DNA of 64,000 bases from Laguncularia racemosa (taxonomy: Eukaryota; Streptophyta; Magnoliopsida; Myrtales; Combretaceae): assembly GCA_037954665.1 (NCBI GenBank), contig JBBMOL010000016.1, positions 1,054,001 through 1,118,000 of the forward strand. The letters run 5' to 3'. The notes below the pieces were generated by a model. That model had not been told where the DNA came from. It made no database searches and worked only from the letters and a program-made list of their open reading frames with translations. Positions 10,986 through 22,626 of the stretch are shown here, in pieces; the stretch's first letter is position 1, and each line of letters opens with the position of its first letter. The position numbers and the translations under genes were made by a program.

Positions 10986-11551
10986 ATTAGTATCAAAGCA
11001 CATGTTTTTCTCGATCTATTATTTTCAAAATTCTTTGCTCGATTAGTCCCCTTGTTAAGTTAGTAATGGCATTGCTCTTATAGGGGTTCCCCTTCTTTTT
11101 TGTGAATTATTGGTGATCTTGTCATTTTATTCTTGCTGTGAAGTCAGTCAAACATGTATCTTTTGTTGTTTTAATTATTGGTTTAATTTTCCTAACATGT
11201 TTCAAGAAAGTGTCAATAGTATAAGCATGCATCAAAACTAAAATGAAACCCAAAATGCAATGTATGATACCATCCTTAAAAGGATTGATTGCTTGACACG
11301 TTCACTTGAGCGATTAGTCCCCATTCTCAATCCCAAACAGCACCCCCTTAATATCCAAAGCCCTCAAAGAGAAAATCCACCACCTATAGATACCTTAAAG
11401 TTGGCAATGGACTAAGGTATGTACCCTAGCAAGTAAAAAGCCTAGTAATCGGTGTAAAGGATCCATTAGGTGTCCCTAGACTGGAAAGAAATCATGGAAC
11501 CACCCTTAAAATACCTTAGAATCAAAAGGTAAAGAGAAGGAGAAAAAGCTA
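10986..11551 (+). pseudogene. Gyp2 leader and gag N-terminal fragment
   Basis: A candidate gag start ATG at 11197 reads MFQESVNSISMHQN. It is followed by ILKRIDCLTRSLERLVPILN near 11265-11325, a coiled-coil-like N-terminus comparable to that of Gyp1 gag. Many stops follow. The fragment is cut by N1 at 11552, with duplication AGCTA (11547-11551) against AGTTA (21089-21093). Confidence 0.65.
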
Positions 11552-12441
11552 TGATGTGCTCAAGGGATCTCAACACCAATTAACAAGAACATACACAATT
11601 GATTCAAATTCTAATTAAAATAAGCATGAAAAAATGAAGAAAAAATCCCCAAATTTGTGTGAATTTAATGATTAACAGTATCAAATGGCGTGAACCAAAT
11701 TGGAAGTACTACAAGGGAATTCCAATACTAATCAATTATAAAGGAACAATGCAATTCCAATCCTTACATTGGCTTGTAACCCTAGCAATACAAGAACCCT
11801 AATTTGGCGTGAAAGGAACACATAAAAAAAAAAATCAACTAATTACAACTAAATATTACTCACTAGCAATAATTAGATGCAACTTAGAAAATCTTAATAT
11901 GACTTACAAGAATTCCCAAGCCAACTCGCCACAATTTCCAAGTAAAATTGATAAGAGTAAGAGGCATGAAGAGGACACTCCACAGCAACAAATCAAGTGT
12001 ATATTGTTCAAAAAGCTTCTTCTATCCCTACTTTGCAAGTATTTATACTTACTCTAAATAGGGTAAATTTAACAAAGAAAATTACAAGTAAAAAAAAAAA
12101 CAAAACAAAATGTGGCTGATTTCCAACAAAAGGAAATTACAAAAGAAAAGATCATATGTGGCTGATTTCTTCACCTCCATGGAGCAATGTAGGATCGATT
12201 CTTCTTTGATTTATGTAAGTCCATGAATAACCCACAAACTGAGCATTTGTGAATTTACCCACTGTCTTGTAAAAACCGACAAATGTACTTGCTAGAATGC
12301 ACAACAAATATACAATAAAAAGAAGATATTAAACAAATATCCTTAGGGTTTAATTGTTCAAAGAGGACCTTCATCACTAAATTTTGTAATCCTTTGGCTC
12401 TTGTCTTGGTGATGAGTCCTATAGGTATATGATTCCTCTCA
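11552..12441 (-). repeat. N1 3' LTR
   Basis: 890 bp, TGATGTGCTCAAGGG at the left end and GATTCCTCTCA at the right. Near-palindromic TATA motif gcaagtatttatacttac at 12035-12052 (promoter on the minus strand). Adjacent purine tract on the minus strand (aggcctgaggaca). Collinear with 16188-16706 joined to 20728-21088. Confidence 0.92.
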
Positions 12442-13189
12442 TGTCCTCAGGCCTGTGGAAGATTTGCCCTCAAATCTGATAGGTCTTCTTGAACATCATT
12501 AGGTAAATAGGGTGATAGATCTACAATATTAAATGTAGTAAAGACGCCACATCCTCCTAGCAATTTATATGTAAAAGATCACTGTAGTCATCCAACACCT
12601 GAGATACCACAAGGGGTATTTGCTCACGCCCCTCCATCTCTAGGGTATACCTCATTTGAAATAAATATATTGGTCTCTTATTTGCTATGGCCTCCCTTAA
12701 CTCATACTGTCCCACCAATAAGGTCTTCTTCTTCCCAGTTTTATTTATCTACCTTTGAAACTCTTGGACCTCTGAAGGTTTACTTATTTACCTTTGAACC
12801 TCTTGGTCCTTTGAAGGTTTACGTAGCTGCCTGTGAATCTCTTGGACCTCTAAAGGTTTACTTATCTACTTCTGAGCCTCTTGGTCCTCTAAAGATTTAC
12901 TTATCTACTTTTGAACCTCTTGGACCTCTGAAGGTGACATTGGATTCAACACTATACATTTACCCTCTTTTTGGAACATATAAGTATTTTTGAAGCCATC
13001 ATGCAAAACCCTCCTATAATACAACTAAGGCCTACCGAGCAATATATAGGATGCATACATAGGAAGGATATCACATAAAATCTCATCATGATATTTATCC
13101 CCTATGCCGAAAGGTACCCTAACCCTCTAAGTAACATACAGACTACCTTACTCACTCAGCCAATGCAATTTATAGGGTTTTGGATGTGG
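12442..13189 (-). pseudogene. N1 protease C-terminal half, repeat linker and tail
   Basis: Read right to left. PKPYKLHW (about 13180-13155) through KYHDEILCDILPMYASYILLG (about 13095-13030) is the second half of a gypsy protease, matching N3 at 34570-34723. FKNTYMFQKEG and MSPSEVQEV follow. Then come five 13-residue repeats (consensus VQRQISKPSEVQE, some with TAG for Gln) and a tail with RPIYLFQMRYTLEMEGREQ and VVSQVLDDYSD (about 12690-12580) that matches N4 at about 61750. The tail is of unknown function. Stops are mostly TAG or TAA at Gln positions. The plus-strand open frame at 12670-12993 is antisense to the repeats. Confidence 0.8.
12750..12944 (-). repeat. Five tandem 39-bp coding repeats in N1
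   Basis: Units at 12750-12788, 12789-12827, 12828-12866, 12867-12905 and 12906-12944, exact 39-bp period, about 75-90% alike by eye. Length is a multiple of three, so each adds 13 residues on the minus strand without shifting frame. Confidence 0.95.
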
Positions 13190-13194
13190 GGTAG

Positions 13195-14765
13195 TGATAA
13201 GATCACATTATACTTATATTTTCTTTTCGATTTATATTAAATTTATTTCAATATTATAAGAAAATATAAAGAAATGATATTTAATGGTGTTTATTGTGAA
13301 AATTCAGGTTTTGAGGACCCAAAAATAAATTACAAGTTAATTGGAGGAGTTTTTCACAAAATTGAAGAAGCGAGTGGAGGATTGCATTAAAGGCTGCCGG
13401 CCTTGAGCCGGCCTACATTGCTCCTCGGATATCCATTGCGAAAATCTCTCCAAAATCGTATCTTAATTAATTTGTAGACTCAATTCCTCATCAGATCAAC
13501 CTTATCCTCCTCCTCTTTGGATCTATAAATAGACCCCTTGTGTGAATCTTGAGGGCATCATCCTTTGTTTTAGCATCATTTGTTTTAGCATCCTTGTGAT
13601 CATCCTTTGTTTTAGCATCCTTGTTATCATCCTTTGTTTTAGCATCCTTGTTATCATCCTTTGTTTTAGCATCCTTTGTTTTTCTTTTGAATCATTAGAA
13701 TTCCCTTAGGAACTTTAGGATTTTATATTCTCTATAATTCTTTTACATTTCATGTTATTCCAAATTTTAGTTTGAAGAAAGAATGTTATTTTGCTGAAGT
13801 TTGCTTTCAATTGAAGAATTCTAGGAATCATTTCGGAAGATTGAAGTTCTACAAACTCTTGAAGATTATAGCAATTGTTTCATTTACTTTATTTTCTTTT
13901 ATGCCATTTATTAGTTTATTCCTGTTATTCAATATGAATTCCATTGCACCTATTTATTTCAATTGTTTTTATGCAATTCATACCATAATGTTCTAAATCA
14001 TCCTTGTGGGAAACATGATGAAGCCATAATTTAAACTAAAATGATCATTGTATTCATGTTATAGGACATATAGATGTACGGAATTTTCATATAAGAAGTC
14101 CTGCTATGAATTGTATTTTGTAATTGAAATCAGTGCATAGGAATGTAAATGACTCGAAAGAGAAATTTAGGTTTTATCAGGAATTCCTAAGTAAGATTTA
14201 ATAATTCATGCGGAAGCAGCGTTATTGAATTTTATTAGAAATTGACCTAAGTGTTTCATGCAATATTTTTATTAAATTTTTCACTAAGGGATTAGGAGAA
14301 ATTATTTTAAAGATATTAAGCAATCATATAATTGGGAAATTTATGATTGTGAATTAGAATCCTCCATTGATTTTAATTAGCGGGAGCTATTAAATTAAAT
14401 TGGGGTAATGTTACTTTAAAACTTGAAAAGGGATTAAGGTTTTGTCAATTTCTTGTGAAAATCCATATAGTTATGAGTTATTATAACATGAAGGCAATAT
14501 GATTAGTAGAATTAGGGTGGATTCTAATTTCCCACCATCAATTCATCCTTTTTTTCAAACACAATTCTCTTTTTAAGCATTTAGTATAATTCATTCGATT
14601 CTCATCAAATATCATTGCCTAAATAATAGTAGAAATTGATATTGGTCTATTACTTAATCAATCTTCGTGGTTCGACACTCTTCTCTCACTATATTACTTG
14701 ATCCAATCTAGTACACTTGCCAGTATTCATTCACGCTCATTTTATATCTCTTTTTCCGTGGATCA
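13195..14765 (+). mobile_element. S: solo LTR inserted in the N1 protease
   Basis: 1,571 bp, TG at left and CA at right (ends GTGGATCA), flanked by GGTAG (13190-13194) and TGTAG (14766-14770). Removing S and one flank restores the N1 protease frame in register. Plus-strand TATA box tctataaata at 13521-13530, then a repeat-rich presumed R region (13556-13676). The segment CGTGGTTCGACACT near 14670 is common near the ends of plant gypsy LTRs (inference). There is no internal domain, so it is read as a solo LTR left by recombination. The open frame at 13772-13996 has no recognisable motif. Confidence 0.82.
13556..13676 (+). repeat. Short tandem repeats downstream of the S TATA box
   Basis: About four to five units of a 26-27-bp motif, tcatcctttgttttagcatc plus ttgttat, with one shorter unit. 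Pyrimidine-rich on the plus strand. Confidence 0.85.
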
Positions 14766-14770
14766 TGTAG

Positions 14771-15020
14771 TTATAAGTTTCAATTTCGATACTAATGATG
14801 CAGCCACTAAATTAGTACAACTACTGCCATCAATAATAATAGCACATAGATTACCTTGTACTTTGCAAGAGGTGTGGAACAAATTTCCCCTCTACTCATC
14901 ATCATTAGTAGGAAACGAAGTCAAAGTTCGGCATAGTACATTAATAGATAAATAGAGATCACCTCCAACCTGACTATTGGCCTCATTGCTAACTCCCCCA
15001 TTCACACTACCATTCGACAT
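14771..15020 (-). pseudogene. N1 gag N-terminus fused to protease start
   Basis: The ATG is the complement of 15018-15020. It reads MSNGSVNGGVSNEANSQVGG, the shared N1-N4 gag start, and Gln is still present at codon 17. After about 24 residues the frame jumps to INVLCRTLTSFPTNDDE, which in N3 lies just before the protease (34378 onwards), so the whole capsid and zinc-knuckle region is deleted. The protease active site follows as IIDGSSCTN (about 14840). S interrupts after KLKLITT at 14766. Confidence 0.82.
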
Positions 15021-16170
15021 GGTTGATGAATTTATCTGTTGACATACAAAAACAATTCAAGATAACTATAATACACTTCACGTCAAGTGTAATACACACA
15101 ATACCCCTTTTCAATCTTATAACAATAGTCCACATACACACACACTCTTCCATAGTTCACACACACACCTCACTAAAGTAACACACACCACGATTTTACA
15201 TACACTTCCATACTTCAATACACAACCACTACTACACACACAACATACAAACTCACTCCATGGTACATACACACACTCACAGTGCAACACCCTTCAAACC
15301 ACAACACACACTCATGGTGCAACAACATTCAAACCACAACAAACACTCTACGCCACACACACACACTAACGGTGTAGCACACACTCTACGGCTCCACTTC
15401 CAATCACGGCAATAAAATGTAAATGGAAATGATTATAAACACTTCTCCAAATGGCAAGCAAATAATTCCAACTAGTCAAAGTGCATTATGATGATCAATA
15501 GACAATAACTCCCTTACTTAATGATTGATTTTGAAATTCAAAATGAACCACAACACACACTCTACACCACACACACACTCACAGTGCAGCACCCTACTCT
15601 ACGTCTTCACTCACTTCAAAACACAAAGTGCACTCTACCTAAATGTCACACACCCACGACACACTTCACAATCACATCAACAAATGCAAATGGAAGTAAT
15701 TATGGATACTTATCCAAATGGCAAGCTAATGATTCCAACTAGTCAAAGTGCATTATGATGATTAATACACAATAACTCCCTCAACTTAGTGATTAGTTTT
15801 GAAATTCAAAATGTTTACTAATTCTCCATGCAAGAAGAGTAAATCTGAAATGAAAACGCACTTCCAATTCCAAAATCCTTAAGGAAACAACAAACACCAA
15901 TGACACTACTTCAATTTATAGAATTCCAAATTATGGAATTCAATTTAAGAACTTCCCCTTCTTCCACAAACAATCAACTCACAATAAAATGAAGACTACA
16001 AGGATTAATTATGAAATTCCACTTCCAATTCCACAACAACAAAGGTATATCACAATACAATCACTTATAACTACTTCAATTCCACTTGAAATAACTTCAA
16101 TTAAGAAATGGAAGATCAAAAACCCTAATTCCCAAATTGAAAAATCATGCAATCCCTTCTCAAAACCTTT
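15021..16170 (-). other. N1 leader, G/T-rich on the sense strand
   Basis: 1.15 kb between primer-binding site and gag. The plus strand is dominated by CA runs (acacacacac near 15160 and 15560), so the sense RNA would be TG-rich and C-poor. A segment of about 60 bp recurs internally (aaatggcaagcaaataattcc near 15450 and a close copy near 15715). Open frames at 15521-15758 come from the CA-rich strand and have no family similarity. Confidence 0.75.
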
Positions 16171-16182
16171 ACTCTGATACCA
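16171..16182 (-). other. N1 primer-binding site
   Basis: Minus-strand TGGTATCAGAGT, one base from the tRNA-Met complement, five bases from the 5' LTR at 16188. It fixes the minus orientation. Confidence 0.88.
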
Positions 16183-16187
16183 AATTA

Positions 16188-16706
16188 TGATGTGCTCAAG
16201 GGATCTCAACACCAATTAACAAAAACATATACAATTGATTCAAATTCCAATTAAAATAGGCGTGAACAAATGAAGACAAAATCCCAAAATTGGCATGAAT
16301 TCAAGATTAACAATATCAAATGGCGTAAACCAAATTAGAAGTACTACAAGGGAATTCCAATACTAATCAATTATAAAAGGAATAATGCAATTCTAATCCT
16401 TACAATTAGCTTATAACCTTAGCAATACAAGAACCCTAATTTGGTGTAAAAGGAACACATAAAAAAAATCAACCAATTATAACTAGATATTACTCACTAG
16501 CAATAATTGGATGCAACTTAAAAAATCTTGATATGACTCATAAGAATTCCCAAGCTAACTCGCCACAATTTCCAAGTAAAATTGATAAGAGTAAGAGGCA
16601 TGAAAAGGACACTCCGCAGCAACAAGTCAAGTGTATATTGTTCAAAAAGCTCCTTTTAACCTTACTTTGTAAGTATTTATACTTGCTCTAAATAGGGTAA
16701 ATTTAA
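16188..16706 (-). repeat. N1 5' LTR, left part
   Basis: 519 bp matching 11552 onwards, interrupted by N2 at 16707. Contains the TATA motif aagtatttatacttgc at 16671-16686. The target duplication TTTAA of N2 is 16702-16706. Confidence 0.92.
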
Positions 16707-17046
16707 TGATGTGCTCAAAACCAAGCCCAAGCACATACAAATGAATAAAAAAAACAAACCCCAACTCTCAAACATAAACTGGTTCAATTGGAATGGAATT
16801 TATGTGAACCCTATTGGAATTTTGATGAAAACCAAAGGTCCCAGATGCAATCAACAATCCAACAAGGTTAAACCTCACCAAATAACAACAAATCCAAGAG
16901 AAATCCACGTGAATTATATGAAGAAGAATAGATCCAAAATTGTGATTTTATCCTCTCCCAACAAGCACCATTCACATCACAATAGATTCCAATATTGATG
17001 ATGATATCAAATATTAAAACAATCAATTTCATAACATGATATTTCT
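16707..17046 (-). repeat. N2 3' LTR, truncated
   Basis: Collinear with 19706-20045 (tgatgtgctcaaaacc to catgatattt), then similarity stops abruptly and gag sequence begins. The missing 677 bp includes the promoter half. Confidence 0.9.
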
Positions 17047-18330
17047 CACCTATACGCTCCTTATGTGTCTCTGCAGTCTAGTCATCATAATACTCCTGCA
17101 GTGCCATTGGTAAATCTGTAGGTTTAGTTTGTTCATTATCATCCTCAACATCTTCCCCAATGCCCTCCATAACAGTCATCACCCTCTTATTTGGACATTG
17201 TGCTGTCATATTCTCAAATCCCATGCTTTTAAAGCACTTGATCTGGCGTGCTTTTCCACTAGTAGATATGGGAACAAGTTGCCTCACATCTAGCATTATT
17301 ACCTCTTTACCCTTCCCAGTAGGCAAATTTTCTCTAGTAGTGTTTGGGGTAGTTTTATCCACTGCTCCCGTTGCCTCACCTACCACCTTTGTTCCCCCTG
17401 ATCAACCGTCAGCCGCTATGGGCCTAGTAATAGCATTAGGCTTACTGCTTGGAGCCCTAAACAAGTTGGACCTCCTTTGCCTCTCCACTTTCAAGGCCAA
17501 CTAAATAGCCTCATCAAGTGTACTATAGCGCTGTAGCTCAACAACGCACGCTATTTCATATTTCAAGCCTGAGACGAAGCGTGCTACGGTTTGTTCTGGA
17601 GGTTCAACGGACCCACACCTAATCATGAGGGTTTCAAATTCCTGCACATAATCATTCACTGTCTTGCCTCCCTACCTCAAGGTTTGCAATCGTATAAACA
17701 GTTCCTGTTTGTAGTGCTCAGGAATGAACCTTTTTCTCAATACCCTTTTCATATCCCTCTATGTCTAAATCTCAGCCTCTCCATCCCTACGCCTGCTAAT
17801 AATCAGATTCTTCCACCATAATGTAGCGTATCCTATAAACTCGACAGCAGCCAATCGGACCCTGGTATTATCATCGATCTCATAACATTCAAAGAGACCC
17901 TTAACCTTGTCCTCCCAATCTAAATAATCATCAGCTGATCCCTTATCATCATAAGAAGGCATCTGCAATTTCACATACTCCAAGCCCTGAGGCGGGCTGA
18001 AATCCCTATTCTGATATGGATTAGCCCCAAAATTTTCATCCCTTTCTTCCCTGTATGGAAGATGTTCCTCACCCATCCTCTGTTCAAATTTCCATCTCCC
18101 ACTACTCTGCCTCTCTAAGGATTTTATAGAGCTACCCGAGGTAGTACCTGATGGTTTACCACTAGTGGTTGTGGTAATGTCATTTTGTCAATCCTAGTTG
18201 CCAGAGTAGCAGCTATGGTAGTAAGATCCAGAGTTGTTCTTCCAAAGTCCTCCTACCTGTAACATTATGACCCACCAACCTAACTATTGGCTTCATCGCC
18301 AATTCTCCCATTCACACTATCATTCGACAT
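17047..18330 (-). pseudogene. N2 gag
   Basis: The ATG is the complement of 18328-18330 (MSNDSVNGRIGDEANS) with TAG at codon 17. One frame change lies upstream of 18076. The capsid reads GLEYVKLQMPSYDDKGSADD, YLDWEDKVKGLFECYEIDD and IGYATLWWKNL, then FIPEHYKQELFIRLQTLR, VNDYVQEFETLMIRCGS and YEIACVVELQRYSTLDEA. A zinc-knuckle remnant CFKSMGFENMTAQC (about 17235-17195) has lost its second Cys and its His. The end LPMALQEYYDD matches N3 just before its protease. Stops are mainly TAG. Confidence 0.88.
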
Positions 18331-19688
18331 AGTTGTAGACTCGGTATATTGAACCTCAAAGACAACTTGAAGCAAAGGAGCACACTTCATAACCACACTT
18401 CCTTTAACGCCACATAATAGCCACTACAAAAGGAAAACAAACAACTCCACTTAACTTCACTCAAAGCACATGTATGCTATTACAATCCACGTATAGCACT
18501 CTTCTCCACAACAAATTAACACATCACGGTGCAACACTTCTATAATCCACCACCACATGCACCACTTGCAATCCCCTTTTCAATCAACACACACATAATG
18601 CCATACACACACCCTTTACTTAGCACACAAATGCAATGCCACACACACACACCTTTTTTATACATGGTGCACTCTCCACTTCTAACACAATTTTCCCAAA
18701 CCATAACTTACACACATGCAACACGGCAATAATTCAAATAGCACTCCTTAATGCAACTTTCCACAAATGGTAATAGTCAAATTGCAAATTCAAATGGAAC
18801 ACAATCAATACCACTGAATAACTTCCTCAACTTTATGGATGTGTTTGAATTCAAATAAATTCCCTATTATCCCACACAATGCAAATATGAAAATTGTACA
18901 CTTCCACTTTCGAATTGCACAAGAAATCACACAACACACTCCACAAGCTTCTTCAAACAATAATAACACACTCACGGTCTAGTGCTCCACTTCCACGGCA
19001 ACAAAAAAAAAAAAAAAATACTCCACTTCCATGGCAACAACAACAAAATGGAACCAAATAAGGATACTTCTCCAAATGGCAAGTAATTGATTCCAACTAG
19101 TTAATGTGCATTCAAAGTAATAACATAAAATAACTCTATAACTAATGTTTGATTTGAATTCAAAATTTTTTTGCAAATTCTCCACGCCTCTTGAAGAAAT
19201 CTGCTAAAGAAATGACTCTTCCAATTCCAAAATGTCAAGTAATCAACATACACTCATTAAAAAGCTTCAACTATTTGAATCCCTAAATGATGGAATTCAA
19301 TTCAAGAGCCTCCTCTTCTTCCTCAAGAAAATAACGCACGGCAAGGATGAAGATAACAACTTAATTTTCTAAAATTCAATTCAAATCAAGAGCTTCCACT
19401 ATCTTCTTCAACAAATCAATCACGGTAAGGATGAAGTAATTTTCAAATTCGGAAATTTGAATCAATAATACACTTCTACTCCTCTTCCCTTTCACGAGAA
19501 TGATCAATCACAAGAAGCTACTACAAGCCTTTCAATTCAATTTCAACAAGCAGCAAATTCACTTCTCAATCAAGACAATTACGCAAACTCAATTCACAAC
19601 ACACAATTTCGGATCACAATATGAAGAACCCTAATTGAACATGAAGATTAAGAAATCAACCAACACTAAATCCCTTCTCTTAACTTGC
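18331..19688 (-). other. N2 leader, G/T-rich on the sense strand
   Basis: 1.36 kb with CA-rich plus strand (cacacacacacc near 18640) and an A-run at 19002-19018. It shares short blocks with the N1 leader (ggatacttctccaaatggca near 19060). Small open frames here (18529-18732, 18979-19185) look like composition artefacts. Confidence 0.72.
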
Positions 19689-19700
19689 GCTTTGATACCG
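19689..19700 (-). other. N2 primer-binding site (degenerate)
   Basis: Plus strand gctttgataccg, that is CGGTATCAAAGC on the sense strand, two changes from TGGTATCAGAGC. Adjacent to the LTR at 19706. Confidence 0.75.
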
Positions 19701-19705
19701 AAAGA

Positions 19706-20722
19706 TGATGTGCTCAAAACTAAGCCCAAGCACATGCAAATGAATCAAAGAAACAAACCCCAACTCTTAAACATAAACCGGTTCAATTGGAATGGAATTT
19801 GCGTGAACCCTATTGGAATTTTGATGAAAACCAAAGGTCCAAGATGCAATCAACAATCCAACAAGGTTAAACCTCACCAAATAACAACAAATGCAAGTGA
19901 AATCCACGTGAATTATATGAAGAAGAATAGATCCAAAACCGTGATTTTATCCTCTCCCAACAAGCACCATTCACGTCATAATAGATTCCAATATTGATGA
20001 TGATATCAAATATTAAAACAATCAATTTCATAACATGATATTTGATCGCAATTGCAATAAAAAATCTGATCAAGAAAAATCCAAATCAACCCTAGATATG
20101 ACTCACTAGTGGTGATAAAGAAAAACAATAAAGAAGGAATTGATATTACTCACAATTGCCCTTTGTTGCACTTGCCGCAATTTCAACACTTGGAAATTGA
20201 AATTGATAAGAGAAATTGAACTAGGGAAACCCTAAGCTCTCTCACGAAATGTGATGTTCAAATCTAAAAAATTTTGGCCTCCTCAAACCCTACTATAAGC
20301 AAGTATTTATACTTGCTACTCCTAGGGTTAGCAAATGGACAAAAATTACAAGTTTGCCACTTTTAAGGTGGCCAGTCCTAAATGGAAATTACAATAAAAT
20401 GAAAGTGTCCCAAAAGAAAAATACAACATAAAATAGTCCATAGAACAATTACAAAGTACAAAAATATCATAAGTCTTCACGAGCCAATGCTTTGGAATGG
20501 AAACAATCGCAGCGGGTCTTTGATTGTAAATTTGAAAATGTCCCATGTCCATCAACTAGTGTAGGACATATTGGCATCCCATGGAGAATTATTATTGTAC
20601 CTGTAAGATTATTTCTCAAATATTTATTAGAATAAAAGATATAAAGTAAAAATATAAGCGATTTGGACCATCAACCAAAACCAGTTCTAAAGGTATAGGT
20701 GGTGTTAGAAAATTTCTCATCA
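19706..20722 (-). repeat. N2 5' LTR
   Basis: 1,017 bp, TGATGTGCTCAAAAC to TTTCTCATCA. Contains the near-palindromic TATA motif gcaagtatttatacttgc at 20299-20316. Minus-strand promoter. Confidence 0.92.
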
Positions 20723-20727
20723 TTTAA

Positions 20728-21088
20728 CAAAGAAAATTACAAGTAAAAAAAAAAAAATGTGGTTGGTTTCTAACAAAAGAAAATTACAAATGAAAAGATC
20801 ATATGTGGCCGGTTTCTTTACCTCCATGGAACAATGTAGGACTGGTTCTTCTTTGATTTATGTAAGTTTATGAATAACCCATAAACTGAGCATTAGTGAA
20901 TTTACCCATTGTCTTGTAAAAACCGACAAATGTACCTACTGAAATGCACAAAAAAATACAATAGAAAAGAAGATACTAAACAAATATCCTCAGGGTCTGA
21001 TTGTTCAAAGAGGACCCTCATTACCAAATTTTGTAATCCTTTGGCTCTTATCCTGGTGATAAGTCCTATAGGTATATGATTTCTATCA
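20728..21088 (-). repeat. N1 5' LTR, right part
   Basis: Resumes the N1 LTR after N2. It matches about 12077-12441 and ends GATTTCTATCA, followed by the AGTTA flank in Gyp2. Confidence 0.9.
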
Positions 21089-22342
21089 AGTTAGAACTTG
21101 GGGTTTGATGAAAGGTTTAATGTTTGAAAGATTTGTTCTAGATCATTTTAAGCAAGACTTATTTAACTGGTTACAGATTTTTAGACAAGGAGCACTAGGT
21201 GTCTCTAACCATATGTTCGAATTCTAAACTCTTTTGATTTTGTGTTATATTAGAGAGCCAGAGGAACAAACTATAGCTACGTTCTTAAGTGGCCTTCACC
21301 AAGAAATTACCAACATCATTGACTTGCAACCCTACTCCAACTTAGATGATGCCATTAAGTTAGCACTTAAAGTTGAGAGACAAAGATAATGCGAAGGACA
21401 ACCCTATGCCCTTAAGCCATTTAAAGCTAAAACTAGTGGCTACTACACTATTGAGAAAGGAAAATCTAATACCATGAGAAACACCATGCCTAAAGCACCA
21501 CCGGTAGGATGAAGAAAGCTAAAGAAATTAAGTATTTTAAATGCCAAGGATATGGACTTATAGCATCCCAATGCCTAAATGGGAGAGTGATGTTCGTTTA
21601 TGATGAGAGTGATGAGTTAGAGAGCGAAGATGGGGAAACTAGAGAGAATTTAAAACAACCCAAAATTGATGTTAAAGAAAATGAACACCCACTTGAAGTT
21701 GGGGAACTTTTAGTGGTGAGAAGAACTTTGTTTAGGGATATCAAGGAAGAAAGTAATCAAAGGGAAAATATCTTCCATACTCGTGTAAGGGTTAGAGATA
21801 AGATTTGTGGAGTGATTATAGATAAGAGAAGTTGCATTAACATTGCTTCCACTATCTTAGTGGAAAAATTAGGACTCCAAACCAATGACTGTCCCTGACC
21901 TTATAAACTGAGGTGGCTTAACAAGAAAGGAAGGTGCAAGTAACTAAGAAAGTTCAAGTACCAGGTTCTACAGGGAATTATAAGGATGAAGTTACTTGTG
22001 ATGTAGCCTCCATGAGTGCAACTCATTTTTTATTAGGGAAACCATGGAAATGTGATAGAAATGTAACTCATGATGGATAAACTAATGAGTATATCCTATT
22101 TAAGGATAGCAAAAAGGTTATGTCATCCCCTTTGAGTCTTGAGGAGGTTAAAAGGGACTAAATGAATTTAAAGAAAGAGAAGGCAAAGGATACTTTGTTA
22201 ATGACCCGAGGAGATATAAAGGAGGTGATTAATGAAACCCGACCCCTAGCGTTGTTGAAATTTAGGGAGAATTTAACTTGTGAGTAAGAAAACATACCCC
22301 CCCCAAAGTATCAAAACTCCTAGAAGATTATTTTGAATTATT
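21089..22342 (+). pseudogene. Gyp2 gag C-terminal half and protease
   Basis: Resumes Gyp2 after N1. Capsid remnants lie at 21090-21390. A zinc-knuckle remnant YFKCQGYGLIASQC at about 21531-21572 has Tyr for the first Cys and Leu for His. An acidic linker (DESDELESEDGE) leads to the protease: NIFHTRVRVRDKICG, then IIDKRSCINIASTILVEKLG (about 21810-21880), where the triad reads DKR instead of DSG/DGG. Further protease sequence is broken by stops. A Lys-rich linker leads to the RT entry near 22340. Confidence 0.8.
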
Positions 22343-22626
22343 TTTTGAGGAGTTACCTCTCCTGCTTCCACCATTGAGGGGCATAGGACACCAAATAAAC
22401 CTTATTTCAAGAGTTGTTCTACCAAACCGGTTAATATATAGGATGAATTCTAGTGAGGCTAAGGAATTGTAAAGGCTAGTTAATGTGTTATTAGAAAAAG
22501 GATATGTAAGAGAATCTCTTGGTTCTTGCTTGGTACTTGCTCTCTTAGTACCTGAAAAGGATGGTATGGTGAGAATGTATGTAGATAGTAAGGTTATTAA
22601 TAAGATAGCAATGAAGAATACTCATG
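22343..22626 (+). pseudogene. Gyp2 RT N-terminal fragment
   Basis: Encodes the LPPLRG-like entry (cctctcctgcttccaccatt), then LLEKGYVRESLGS, LVPEKDGMVRMYVDSKVINK up to about 22610, just before the region between the first and second RT motifs. Interrupted by insertion T. Confidence 0.78.
22572..22609 (+). repeat. 38-bp direct repeat, left copy, flanking T
   Basis: Identical to 24321-24358 and part of the RT coding sequence RMYVDSKVINKIA. A further 16 bp match at about 75%. Confidence 0.93.

Larger units (their letters stand above)
16707..20722 (-). mobile_element. N2: non-autonomous gag-only LTR element inside the N1 LTR
   Basis: Perfect TTTAA duplication (16702-16706 and 20723-20727). The 5' LTR at right is full length (19706-20722). 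The left LTR is cut to 340 bp (16707-17046) and runs straight into the gag C-terminus. Minus-strand gag at 17047-18330, leader 18331-19688, primer-binding site 19689-19700. No RT or integrase. The deletion at 17046/17047 removed the rest of the 3' LTR, the purine tract and any protease. Confidence 0.9.
11552..21088 (-). mobile_element. N1: non-autonomous gag/protease-only LTR element, split by N2 and S
   Basis: Minus strand. 3' LTR at left (11552-12441). The 5' LTR at right is interrupted by N2 (16188-16706 plus 20728-21088). A reverse-oriented primer-binding site lies at 16171-16182. Target duplication AGCTA/AGTTA. The internal region has a 1.15-kb leader, a gag N-terminus, protease, a linker with 39-bp repeats and a short tail. 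There is no RT, RNase H or integrase. The gag capsid is also missing: the frame passes from the gag N-terminus directly to the segment before protease. Solo LTR S is inside the protease. Confidence 0.88.

Noticed and set aside
12670..12993. Plus-strand open frame with repeated LGPLKVYLSTFEP units
   Set aside because: Antisense reading of the N1 coding repeats. The minus strand aligns with the N4 tail and N3 protease, so that is the real frame.
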